A stretch of 64,000 bases of DNA from Paragorgia papillata. Its lineage: Eukaryota > Cnidaria > Anthozoa > Scleralcyonacea > Coralliidae. The stretch's first letter is position 1. Every line of letters starts with the position of its first letter. The notes under the pieces are model-generated. The model ran no database searches. It was not told the DNA's origin and was given only the letters and a program-made list of their open reading frames with translations. Both the position numbers and the translations under genes were made by a program. Of this stretch, positions 24,701-33,072 are shown piece after piece. The DNA lies in NCBI GenBank assembly GCA_035771165.1, contig JAWNZC010000345.1, positions 957,001 to 1,021,000 of the forward strand, read 5' to 3'.

Positions 24701-26942
24701 CATCATGACTGCTGTACCTGTGTGAAAGTTATGTCAGTCTGTGAAAGTAGCTGTGCAGATATTTGAGCTCGTTCACAACCCTTAGGCCACACCAATTTTA
24801 TTTTGTGTTTTACGGGCCCACCGACGCTAAAAATCCGGAAAACAGAATAAAAATAAAATTGAAAATTTATCCTTTTATTTTTAAAATAAAAGAATAAATA
24901 AGTCAAGAATCTGAAATAATAAAAATCAATGGTTTTGTTCTGCTGAAGCTCACTTTTTATGGCTGAAATGACTTGTCAAAACACGCTGAATTGCTGAGGT
25001 TTTGCACTTTTGGTTTTAATAATATTGTTTGGATTGTGTTTTGAGCAATATTCATGAACCGGAACCCGGCAGACTTTAGGCAAAACTTTAGGCTCCAGTC
25101 CTCTAATATGGAATTATGGGCATGTGCAAAACATGGCCGATCCGCAAGACGCTCTCACGTGTGCTTTCAAGCTGGCTGCAGCTCACTCTTTATGTAAATA
25201 TCTTGGATGTGCCGTGATGGCGGGCCTACCAGATTGTGTGTGGTTCTCTGTTAGTACATTCACAGATCCAGTAAACACTGCAAAATTTGTCTTGCTTACT
25301 CTTGTGTCTTATTGATCTGAATCAGTTAGGCAATGGCTAATCTATTATATCAATACATTGTACTATGTTGCTTTATAAATCCTTTCTTGTGATATATAGA
25401 TTTCTTGTGATAAATTTGAACATTTCTGAATCATCAATATAATTTTTTTTTTTTTTTTTTTCTCTCCTCCAATCCTGAAAAAAGAGGATTTCTGCCCGCA
25501 AAACACAAAATAAACTTGGTGTGGCCTTACAGAAAAAGTCTATAGATTGACCTATTCAATCTTATAGGTTTCTATAGGCAATTGGAACCTTTTTCGGCAA
25601 CCTATAGGAATACAGCCCTATAGGCAATCCACCTATATATATAATTATATCAATAGGCTTTGGGGGTATCTATAGGCAATTAGAACATTTTCTATAGGTT
25701 GCCTATAGGTTGGCTATAGATAGACTTTTTTCATAAGGAAAAAGAGTCCATACGGCTAGCTTTAGACTCCTTTTATCCCTTCAAAAAGAAACAACTTGCA
25801 GTATATTATATAAGGTAGTTTAATTTTTTTACCTTTCGCATATCTCAAATGGTTTGGCCTGTCTTTATGTACTTTGTAGTCCTTTATGTTCTCACATGTA
25901 TTTTCCAAAGCTTCGATAAGTCGCAAACTCCTAAACAAGTTAATTTAAAAAATACAATGTAATGTTTATGTATGTTAGAAGACTTTGTATTAAATTAATA
26001 ATAAATTATTAAACAAAAAGACTTACGACTTATGGTAGATGATTGTTTTAGGTCTTTCAGACTGTAAAACGTGTCCCAACTGCAAAACATCTTTTGAGTT
26101 TGCTGTGTGGTCTAGTTCTTGCAAAAATTCAGCTACAGTATGCTTACAGACTTAAACAAAAAGTGAGAAAAAATTAAGGAAATGTCATGTTATATAGTAA
26201 TTAAAAAATGGTTAGTAACAAATTGGTGCCCACTGGTTCAATTCATGCTGTGACCATTCCCCCCCCCCCCCCCCCCCCAGAAACATCTGGGGAAATGTAG
26301 CCCAGCACATGGAGAATTGTGTTGATCATCTAGAAGCCCTGGGGTGGGTACGGAGAATACAAATATGTGCACGCAAGGGGTTTGGTGAATGGCCGAGCTT
26401 GGCAAATGGCATCCGAATAATCACTATATTTGAAGGTTTAGATGCTGAAATATTTGAAATTGCAACTATTTGTCAATCAGTTGTCCCCGGGGTGGGGAAT
26501 TGTCTTTTTTCATGTGCCCGGGGTTGGGGAATATGTAGTTTAGTAATAAAAAATATGCAAATCCCTGGGGGTGCCCCCAGGGGATGCATAAAGGCTTTTT
26601 ATACTACCAGTTTAATATCAATACTGTACTTGTGACTTGTGAATTCATTTACATGTTATTGAGCTCAAAATTTTTATAAACACGTTTTCTGTTTAAGCCT
26701 TTAAGGTAACTTTCCTTACGCCATAAAGTAGTCGTAATCACCAAACTAATTAACTATACCTTGTTGTTCTCCCATTTTCTGTTTGGGACAATAAAAATAC
26801 ATAATTATTAAAATTTAAATATCTACAGGATACAAAAGGTACAATTACCATGACATAAGGTTGGCAGGTTTTCCTCAGAATTTGGGCCTTCACTTTCAAC
26901 TTTTCCAAGGTTTAAAATAAACAGGAACACAAGAAGCTTCAT
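21363..26942 (-). CDS. CNPY3/CNPY4: Canopy FGF-signalling regulator (CNPY3/CNPY4), six exons, 325 aa
   Basis: Canopy proteins are ER saposin-like chaperone cofactors; vertebrate CNPY3 helps Toll-like receptors fold with gp96. Exons: 26849-26942, 26027-26150, 25833-25930, 23618-23739, 21883-22000, 21363-21784. Together they are 978 nt, all phases match, 325 aa. Seen: signal peptide MKLLVFLFILNLG; six cysteines at about 30, 33, 85, 147, 175 and 187 (LCHVCKH, TCENI, CENIL, FCKD, DCLKE), the saposin-type pattern; the family motifs KDRPNHLRYAK and LKNLKKRGVEV, and RVLKGQD. The C-terminal third is an Asp run followed by a Lys-rich tail, ending RSEL, which resembles a KDEL-type retrieval signal. Its 5' end faces MRPL27. 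CNPY3 is favoured over CNPY1/2 by the long charged tail and the LKNLKKRGV region. Confidence 0.92.
21883..22000 (-). CDS. CNPY3/CNPY4: Canopy exon 5
   Basis: Encodes CENILEKYEDYLNDWYYND and FCKDRVLKGQDF, the second half of the saposin-like fold. Confidence 0.9.
22068..22180 (+). repeat. 51-bp tandem repeat, about 2.3 units
   Basis: Unit CACTGGGATATACAGTAACT plus TTTGTATACACTGGGATATA plus CAGTATACAC, in Canopy intron 4. Confidence 0.85.
22201..22762. mobile_element. Palindromic TTTAAAGTGCC element in Canopy intron 4
   Basis: Arm TTTAAAGTGCCTCTATGGTC is inverted at 22743-22762, with longer inverted sequence inward (AAATAACTTAG, GAAAATGTTTCC). An internal TGACGTCA lies near 22578. Confidence 0.85.
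22763..23617. other. Canopy intron 4 remainder
   Basis: Poly-C piece at 22810-22819 and a short imperfect inverted pair around GTATCTGATTTAC (23020-23070 and 23205-23225). No gene. Confidence 0.45.
23618..23739 (-). CDS. CNPY3/CNPY4: Canopy exon 4
   Basis: Encodes TFTTLKNLKKRGVEVNLG and FPDEMWDSPDAEIVQLKRQ, aligned with the CNPY3 LHNLVHKGVKV and LWNETSAEV region. The donor is the weaker gttggt. Confidence 0.9.
24018..24593. mobile_element. hAT-like MITE with perfect 8-bp target duplication
   Basis: Element 24026-24585 with ends TAGGGATGTGCCGG and GGCACATCCCTA, flanked on both sides by GTCTTTTC (24018-24025, 24586-24593). The interior has repeated CCGGATACC. In Canopy intron 3. Confidence 0.9.
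24783..25529. mobile_element. MITE with TAGGCCACACCAATTTTAT ends
   Basis: Arm AGGCCACACCAATTTTATTT is inverted at about 25495-25529 (ACAAAATAAACTTGGTGTGG). Non-coding. Confidence 0.8.
25530..25745. repeat. CCTATAGG-rich palindromic tract
   Basis: AAAAGTCTATAG at 25535 is inverted near 25722-25735, with many CTATAGG palindromes between. It directly abuts the previous element. Confidence 0.6.
25833..25930 (-). CDS. CNPY3/CNPY4: Canopy exon 3
   Basis: Encodes SLRLIEALENTCENI and the family motif KDRPNHLRYAK. Phases 1 and 1 join both neighbours exactly. Confidence 0.9.
26027..26150 (-). CDS. CNPY3/CNPY4: Canopy exon 2
   Basis: Encodes the second Cys of CHVCKH, the amphipathic segment VAEFLQELDHT and PKTIIYHKS. 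Acceptor gtttaag, donor gtaagt. Confidence 0.88.
26151..26848. other. Canopy intron 1
   Basis: Poly-C at 26259-26278 followed by decayed repeat with GGGGTGGGGAAT. No gene; the ORF at 26309-26635 is repeat-derived. Confidence 0.5.
26849..26942 (-). CDS. CNPY3/CNPY4: Canopy exon 1: signal peptide
   Basis: Met at 26942, signal peptide and the first Cys of the CxxC pair. Donor CATG then gtaatt. Confidence 0.88.
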
Positions 26943-27297
26943 TCTTAGTCTTTTCAACAAACATCATTAATCTTATCCCTCTCAACACCAGATGGTGCAA
27001 GCTGCTCTTTGGAAGAGAAATATCACGAAATGTGACAAATATATCACATCGCGCTAAATCACATTGATGTTAGATAAAACATTTTATTCGAAAGTGTAAA
27101 AACGTAGAGTGCTGTGTAGGCAGTGTTTTAGATATAGTGAAAAGGTAGTAAACTGTCGAGATTAGTTTTTGCAACGAAATACGGACGTTCAGAGAGGAAC
27201 GAAATGCGATCAGATGATTTAGGTCAATGTGATGTAGTGCCTTCGGCAACTTTTCTGTCAGTTGTCACCAGTTTCCTCTTGATGCGCGGCAATCAAA
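26943..27297. promoter_or_regulatory. Divergent promoter region between Canopy and MRPL27
   Basis: Only 355 bp separate the two start codons, so a bidirectional promoter is likely (inference). A fragment of the GTGCTGTGTAGGCAGTG repeat (27108-27200) lies inside it. No TATA box is obvious. Confidence 0.5.
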
Positions 27298-27355
27298 ATG
27301 GCGATCAATGTGTTACTTTTGGAGAGGAAATTATACGGTTGTTTAAAAGTTCCCG
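27298..27355 (+). CDS. MRPL27: MRPL27 exon 1: presequence
   Basis: ATG at 27298 (AAAATGG context). It encodes MAINVLLLERKLYGCLKVP, then a donor gttagt. Confidence 0.85.
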
Positions 27356-30176
27356 GTTAGTATAAAGAAATAAACAAACGGTGGAAATGTCTTGTAGTAT
27401 GTTAATGCTTTAGTGTTATGGTTGGGGTTTTTTTTGTAGGAATGATGGGCTCACCTGTATTCAACGCTTTCCGTTGTGCTTCTAAAAAATCCGGTGGGAG
27501 CACAAAAAGTCAAGGAAAAAGACAAACACCAAAACATTTAGGTCCTAAAAGAGGAGAAGGTATTGTTAGATTTTCTTAAGTTTATTATAGTGTTACAGCA
27601 TCTACAGGCGTAAAAATCTCGCAAGTTGTTACAGCATTGTTGCCTGAACAATGCTGTAACAACTTGTTGACATATGTGAACAACACTGATAAATGAACAA
27701 CATTGTTCATCATTGTTTCAACAAGTTGTTACAGCTTGATGAAACAACAACCATTGTTCACGCATGTTGTAACAACCGAAGAACGTGTTGATACATCAAC
27801 CATGTTCACCATTGTTGTTCATCGTTGTTATTTCGTCATGCTGTTACAACATGTATCATGTGCAAACAACATTGTTGGCTATAAAAAAGCGAGCAGCACA
27901 ACATTGTTCACACCTGTTGACAACCGTGAACAAGTTGTGCGTGTAGCCCGGCCTCCGTGGTGGAGCCAGGGGGTTGCAAACCCCTTTGGTAAACCTTAAA
28001 TTGATAAAATAGTATATAAATGTATGGTGGATTGCTGTGTATGATATCATAATAGTTTGTTGTAAAACTACTCTCAAAATGCAGGGTAGGTTTCAGAGCC
28101 TCACAACATCAAAAAAAATTCTACCCCCCTGACATTTCTTATGTTGACCAACCCCCTCCTGGATCCATCCCTAAGGTTTGGAAAGTTAATTTTTGATAGG
28201 CAAATGACCTACTGCCCCACCTCCCTCCCCCAAATTTGACCACCTCCCTCCCAATGTACCACCTACACACGTAAAAACCATAGAAATAATAGACCTAGAA
28301 TGCGTGCTCCTATCTCCTGTCAGTCAAAAAATTGTCGCCACAAAATGGCGGATTTATAAGGGCAAAAGGAACTCGCCCTAGGACTTTTTAACAGTTTTTT
28401 ACACGGCCGCGGTTGATAACTGGTGTGGAGTGGACGATGGATGTATTTCAGCACTGAATTTCTTTGTTTTTTACGCATGGAAATTTACTGGATTAGTGAA
28501 TTTAAAGATAAAGACATGTGAAGTGCAATATCCTTCGCCAAAACATTTCGAACATCAAACTCTGGATGTAGAAATGGCGACGATAGCAGCCTTTTAATAC
28601 GAATGTCGAATGGTTTCAGTGTTTTTACTGTTTTACATTATATATATTTTAATGATTCCCACTTGCCAATCTGTATGTGATTTATACTGAATGTGGAGGA
28701 TTAATCCAGGAGACAGTAAGTGTTTTGGGTTTTTTCATCCAATCTAATAGGGATTCTAGCTTGTGATTTTTGAAATATAAAATGTTTATGCACCTGTCAT
28801 ACTTTTTATACATCAGTCTTTTCGACATCTATTTATATTGACATCTTAAATCCGTGTTTTTCTTAAGATTTTCTCTTAGTTTCCATTACGTATTTGATTA
28901 TTTTCTTTTCTTTTAAACGGGCTTAATCCTTTGATGCAGACAATTTCTGAGTTTCAAGTTGAGCATGAGCCTATCTTTTTGTTGCTTTTTGCCTTTTTGT
29001 AATTGTGGTGAATTGATCGAAATATAATTTTGAACTTATAGTTTTTAGTACGTTTAACAAAGCAAGTGTCTTGCAAATTGTTTTATTTTATGCTAATGTG
29101 TATGTGGCTGATTTGTTGTCATGCATGTATCCAATTTATCCCTGAAACGTCCTCCAATTCTTTATTTTGAGAGGCGATCATTGTTGTATATATATCCCAC
29201 CCCTTGCAAAATTCAAAATGGCGGATCTATAAGGGCAAAATAAATTTAATTTGGACACCTGTCACGTGACAGAGCACGCATTCTAGGTCTATTATTTCTA
29301 TGGTAAAAACCCAGTCTGTCAACATGTCTGTAACAGGTTGTTGACAACTTGTAACAAGGCTGATGACTCCAATGATTACCGCTCTGCACTCAACAAGTTG
29401 TTAACAGGTTGATGCTAACAAGGTTGTAGCAGCTTCTTGAATGAACAGCATTGTTACAACCTGTTAACAGCCTTGCTACCGACCTGTTGCGAACACATCC
29501 TGTTGACAAGCTGTGAGATTTTTACGTGTGTACAATAGAAGCTTAATTAACTAGCAAACTTGCATTAGCATTGTGCCAGTTCTATCAAGCCAATATCAAC
29601 TTCATTTTGGTGTACAAAAAAGGTTCATCTATTTTTCACATTTTCCGTTGGTCAGGTGAACATGTAATCCCAGGAACAGTGCTGTATCGTCAACGTGGTT
29701 ACAGATTCCACCCTGGCCAAAATGTAAGTCTAAAAATGAAAATCTATGTACTGTATAGGTTAGTTACCGAGAAGAGGTAAGTAACTTTAGCTTAGTTACT
29801 GTTAATTAATCCATGGTCACAAATGTGATAAAGGGGATTTATCATCGTGACCGAAGTGTTTTTAGACAATCTCTGTGATAACGAACTCAGTATCTCAGTT
29901 TTCTTAGGCAACCTCTGTGATCTTGAACAAATGCCAGTTATTAGTCTCATTCAAATTAACCAAACCCTGTGTTCTTTGCAGGTTGGTGTTGGTCGAGATC
30001 ACACTCTGTATGCTTTGGTTGAAGGAAGTGTGAAATACACTCGAGAATTACTCAATCCATATCCTTGGGCTTTAGGAAAAACTGGCAAATATCATGAGAG
30101 GAAATTTATCCATGTCATTGGAAAACCTTTCATTCCAAGATATGTCTTAGTTAATAAGCATGATTTTATAAACTAA
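27298..30176 (+). CDS. MRPL27: Mitochondrial ribosomal protein bL27m (MRPL27), four exons, 146 aa
   Basis: bL27m is a large-subunit mitoribosome protein near the peptidyl-transferase centre. Exons: 27298-27355, 27440-27559, 29656-29723, 29982-30176, together 441 nt, all in phase. The protein has a short basic presequence, the bL27 signature SKKSGGSTKSQGK...PKHLGPKRGEG, then [32 protein letters not shown] and [11 protein letters not shown], and a mitochondrial-type C-terminal extension ending NKHDFIN. Its length matches animal MRPL27 (about 148). The large second intron is filled with nested repeats. Confidence 0.95.
27440..27559 (+). CDS. MRPL27: MRPL27 exon 2: bL27 signature start
   Basis: Acceptor tttttttgtag. 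Encodes FRCASKKSGGSTKSQGK and PKHLGPKRGE. Donor gtattg. Confidence 0.93.
27603..27945. mobile_element. TACACGCGTAAAAA MITE copy 2 (shortened) in MRPL27 intron 2
   Basis: Starts GGCGTAAAAATCTCGCAAGT. The interior matches copy 1 with deletions. The right end is GTGCGTGTA, lacking GTTTTTACGC. Confidence 0.8.
27946..28173. mobile_element. Possible small hAT-like fragment
   Basis: Imperfect inverted pair CCAGGGGGTTG near 27966 and CAACCCCCTCCTGGATCCAT near 28149. No target duplication was found. Confidence 0.4.
28265..29533. mobile_element. Divergent TACACACGTAAAAA element, split by a nested insertion
   Basis: Outer ends TACACACGTAAAAA and TTTTTACGTGTGTA. A second element at 28278-29303 is inserted in the left end. 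The right part has GTTGTTGACAACTTGTAACA-type palindromes as in copies 1-3. Confidence 0.75.
28278..29303. mobile_element. Nested element, CCATAGAAATAATAGACCTAG ends
   Basis: Terminal inverted repeats of about 32 bp start CCATAGAAATAATAGACCTA and end TAGGTCTATTATTTCTATGG. They are flanked by TAAAAA on both sides (28272-28277, 29304-29309). The 1026-bp interior is AT-rich with no protein recognised. Confidence 0.85.
29656..29723 (+). CDS. MRPL27: MRPL27 exon 3
   Basis: Encodes [20 protein letters not shown] and QN. Donor gtaagt. Confidence 0.93.
29982..30176 (+). CDS. MRPL27: MRPL27 exon 4 with stop
   Basis: Encodes [20 protein letters not shown] through NKHDFIN, stop TAA at 30174-30176. Confidence 0.94.
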   Translation, partial: [64 protein letters not shown]

Positions 30177-30181
30177 GTTTT

Positions 30182-30187
30182 AATAAA
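30182..30187 (+). terminator. AATAAA polyadenylation signal of MRPL27
   Basis: AATAAA begins 6 nt after the stop codon, so the 3' UTR would be very short. Confidence 0.6.
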
Positions 30188-30241
30188 TAAATTTTCTAGA
30201 ATATTAGAAATTATGAATATGTACATGTACATGTAAATACA

Positions 30242-30973
30242 ATGCTTAGAACAAAATGAAAAGGTGGTAAACTGCTGAGATTATGCATGAATCAATTCTT
30301 CCTGTAACCATCCCCCCCCAGGCAACCCCAGGGACAATGCAGAAAATCAAATCCCGGGTGTGGTAGAATTGTTTTATTAATTTTGTCCCGGGGGTAAAGG
30401 GCGGGGATGCAAGGAGGTGTGGGAGTCTGGTGACTAAAGTATTCCGTATTCAAAATGGCGACAAATTCATTGAAAGTTTTCTCAGGTTGCTGAAAATTGA
30501 CGAAAATCGATGCAGGGGTGCTGAAAAAGCGAAAAAAACTAGAGCTCAAAGGAAGCAGCAACAGAAATGAGCCACTGTTTAAGTTAATTTACATTTGATG
30601 TTAAAATGTGTTTAATTATACATTTGTTTGATGTTAAAACTCATGTGTTTTTGTATTAGTTTTTCAGCCTTGCCCCGGGGTGGGGAATTGTCAAATTTCA
30701 AAGTCCCAGGGGTGGGGAATTTGCCATGAGCTTAATAAAAAAATACAAATCCCCAGGGTATTGCCCGGGGGGGGGGATGGTTACAGGAAGAATTGATCCA
30801 TGCATATTAGTTTTGATAACGAAATACTGACTTTTCGGGCAGAGCCTATCACATTTTTACTCTGATGAAGGGCTCTGCTCTGAACGTCAGTATTTCATTA
30901 TCAAAACTAATCTCAGCAGTTTACCACCTTTCCACTTTGCTCTATCCAAAACACTGCCTACGCAGCACTCTAA
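30242..30973. mobile_element. GTGCTGTGTAGGCAGTG-family element with nested palindrome
   Basis: Ends GAAAAGGTGGTAAACTGCTG and the inverse GTTTACCACCTTTCCACTTT, GCAGCACTCTA. A nested inverted pair at about 30284-30808 (GAATCAATTCTTCCTGTAAC) lies inside. Relatives: 27108-27200, 33180-33359, 40090-40776, 41550-42250. Confidence 0.75.
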
Positions 30974-31997
30974 GGCGCCGTTCACACTATACCAACTCGA
31001 CACGAAATGGCAAATAATTATGCCGTAGGATACAACCAATCACCACGCTCTACAGGGTGTCCCAAAAAAAATGCCCCCCATCCGTTTTTTGTACTGCATC
31101 TTCTTTAATTTGGGTACAAGAAGTGAATTTTTATATCACGCCGAAAGCCCATCACTCCTTTGTTGTCTGAAATTTTCAGAGCTAAATAGTTATCTACTCG
31201 CTTCCTGGAGTCATTTAAAGAGGCAACATCAAAATTTGAACTTGTCCAAATTATGCAAATTATCTAATTAGTATGCTACCTACAGATTTGGAAAAATACC
31301 AAACGAATGTCGCCCATGCCGTTTTTGACCACAGCTTTGTTTGAGTGCGGAATACAAGTTTGAATACATATGCAACTGACCACAGGGGAATAAAGTTTGA
31401 TTCCAAATGAAGCAATGCGGATCAAATCATGTGGGGTTCCTTGGGGTAATAACAATGCTCATGAAAGTTCCATGCACATGTAGGCAGAAGTGCATTTTAC
31501 TTTATCCGTCTTAAGATGGTTGGACAACAATTCACTCCCGAGGAAAGAGCATTCATGGTACTTTCCTACCATGAAACAAGAAGCCCAACAAGGACAAGGG
31601 AAGCCTTTAGGAGAAGATTTCCAAATCTTGGACAAGTTCAAATTTTGATGTTGCCTCTTTAAATGACTACAGGAAGCGAGTAGATAACTACTTAGCTCTG
31701 AAAATTTCAGACAACAAAGAAGGAGTGATGGGCTTTCGGTGTGATATAAAAAATTACTTCTTGTACCATAATTAAAGAAGGTGCACCTCATAAATGGATG
31801 GGGGGCATTTTTTTGGGACACCCTGTATTCTATTCTACTCCGTTCACACTGGAGCTGGAACGGGACAAAAAGCTATCCGATAAAAGATGTACCTCTTTCG
31901 AGATGGCAGCAGCGTGCCATTGTGTGCACAGAAGGCCTATCCGATATGGTTTTCGTGCCGGCACAAAAGCTATCTCGTATAGTGTGAACGGGGCCTA
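30971..31997. mobile_element. GGCGCCGTTCACACTATACC element, host of a mariner-like insertion
   Basis: Left end GGCGCCGTTCACACTATACC, right end TATAGTGTGAACGGGGCC. It is split by the element at 31053-31825. Confidence 0.75.
31053..31825. mobile_element. Mariner/IS630-like non-autonomous element, CAGGGTGTCCC ends
   Basis: Ends CAGGGTGTCCCAAAAAAAAT and inverse TTTTTTTGGGACACCCTG, flanked by TA. A minus-strand piece reads [20 protein letters not shown], the helix-turn-helix of DUF4817-type transposase N-termini. The rest of the transposase is missing. Confidence 0.82.
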
Positions 31998-32286
31998 ATT
32001 ATATACAATGTCAGTTTGACCAACAAATATTTCCTAGAAGTTTAACTTATTTGGAAATATCTTTGTATAAATGTAAAAATATTAAATACATTAACTTTCT
32101 AGCAATTAGAAATTTGTGGTTCATCCTGGATTACAGAATATGGCGAATGAAGGAATAAGTATGTAATCTATATACAGTTTACAAAGCCCAGCTCCAAATA
32201 GCTACTAAGGTGTTTTTAGAGAAGGGACTACATTGTGTAAGTACATTACCCGAAAATTCATATTTGGGTGTATGTTGTTTGGTCTC

Positions 32287-32598
32287 GCTCAATCATAGTC
32301 AATCGAGATATGGTCTGGAAACTCAGCTAAAGTCTTTGGGCTATCTTTTTGTTCGCCTTTATGCATTTTTGTGCACGGTGCACGGTCACTGAACACATTG
32401 TATTTTAGTATAATGAACGAGTTGTCCAATAGCAACGTTTCAGTTCAATCACTCAACCGTGCTATTTAAATATTAATCAACCTAAAACAAAGGATGTGCA
32501 CGGTGTAAGGTACGGTTCAACATAAAATCCCAGCTCATTATAGGCGCGTTGAAGTTTGCCGAGTTTCCAGACCATATCTCGATTGACTATGGCTCAAT
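32287..32598. mobile_element. Palindromic MITE CATAGTCAATCGAGATATGG, copy 1
   Basis: Element 32294-32591, arms CATAGTCAATCGAGATATGG and its inverse, flanked by GCTCAAT (32287-32293, 32592-32598). It lies about 130 bp downstream of the Cav3 stop. Copy 2 is at 50691-50992. Confidence 0.87.
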
Positions 32599-32727
32599 CA
32601 AAGGTTGGGGGTTAGGTCACGTGATCATTCGGTTAGGTCACGTGATCATTTGGTAAGGGATCGACGTCTGAGTCGGAAAGGCTCGACTACATTCGGTTTT
32701 TCACCAATTGCAACTTCATTCATACTC

Positions 32728-33072
32728 TCAATCTGGTGCTAAATTGTGTTGCATATTTTTAAGTTCGATTTGCCCTTCGCCTGGATCGTCCGGATTTTTC
32801 GATCTCCTCGAAAACGCTTTTTGTTTTACGAACTTCGTGGCCGACATCGTCAGTTTTAAAACGCGTTTGTCTAGCGTTTCCCGCGACAGGACGGCGGCTA
32901 GTTTTTTCCGTGATGCTTTGAGGTCCTTCATGAGAACTGCCACGAGGACATTGAGGAGAACAAAGTGAGTCGCCAGTACGAATGTCGTGAAGTACAGCGG
33001 TGCTACGTACTTACTGAAACAGCAGTTTTTCTTGCACATCGCAGAGGAATCGCAATCGAAACGAAGCGTATC
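32728..33072 (-). CDS. CACNA1G/H/I: Cav3 last exon: domain IV S6 and short C-tail
   Basis: [19 protein letters not shown]6 [20 protein letters not shown] and [10 protein letters not shown], then a basic tail ending NMQHNLAPD and TGA at 32728-32730. Vertebrate Cav3 tails are several hundred residues longer. Confidence 0.94.
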   Translation of the reverse strand, partial: DTLRFDCDSSAMCKKNCCFSKYVAPLYFTTFVLATHFVLLNVLVAVLMKDLKASRKKLAAVLSRETLDKRVLKLTMSATKFVKQKAFSRRSKNPDDPGEGQIELKNMQHNLAPD

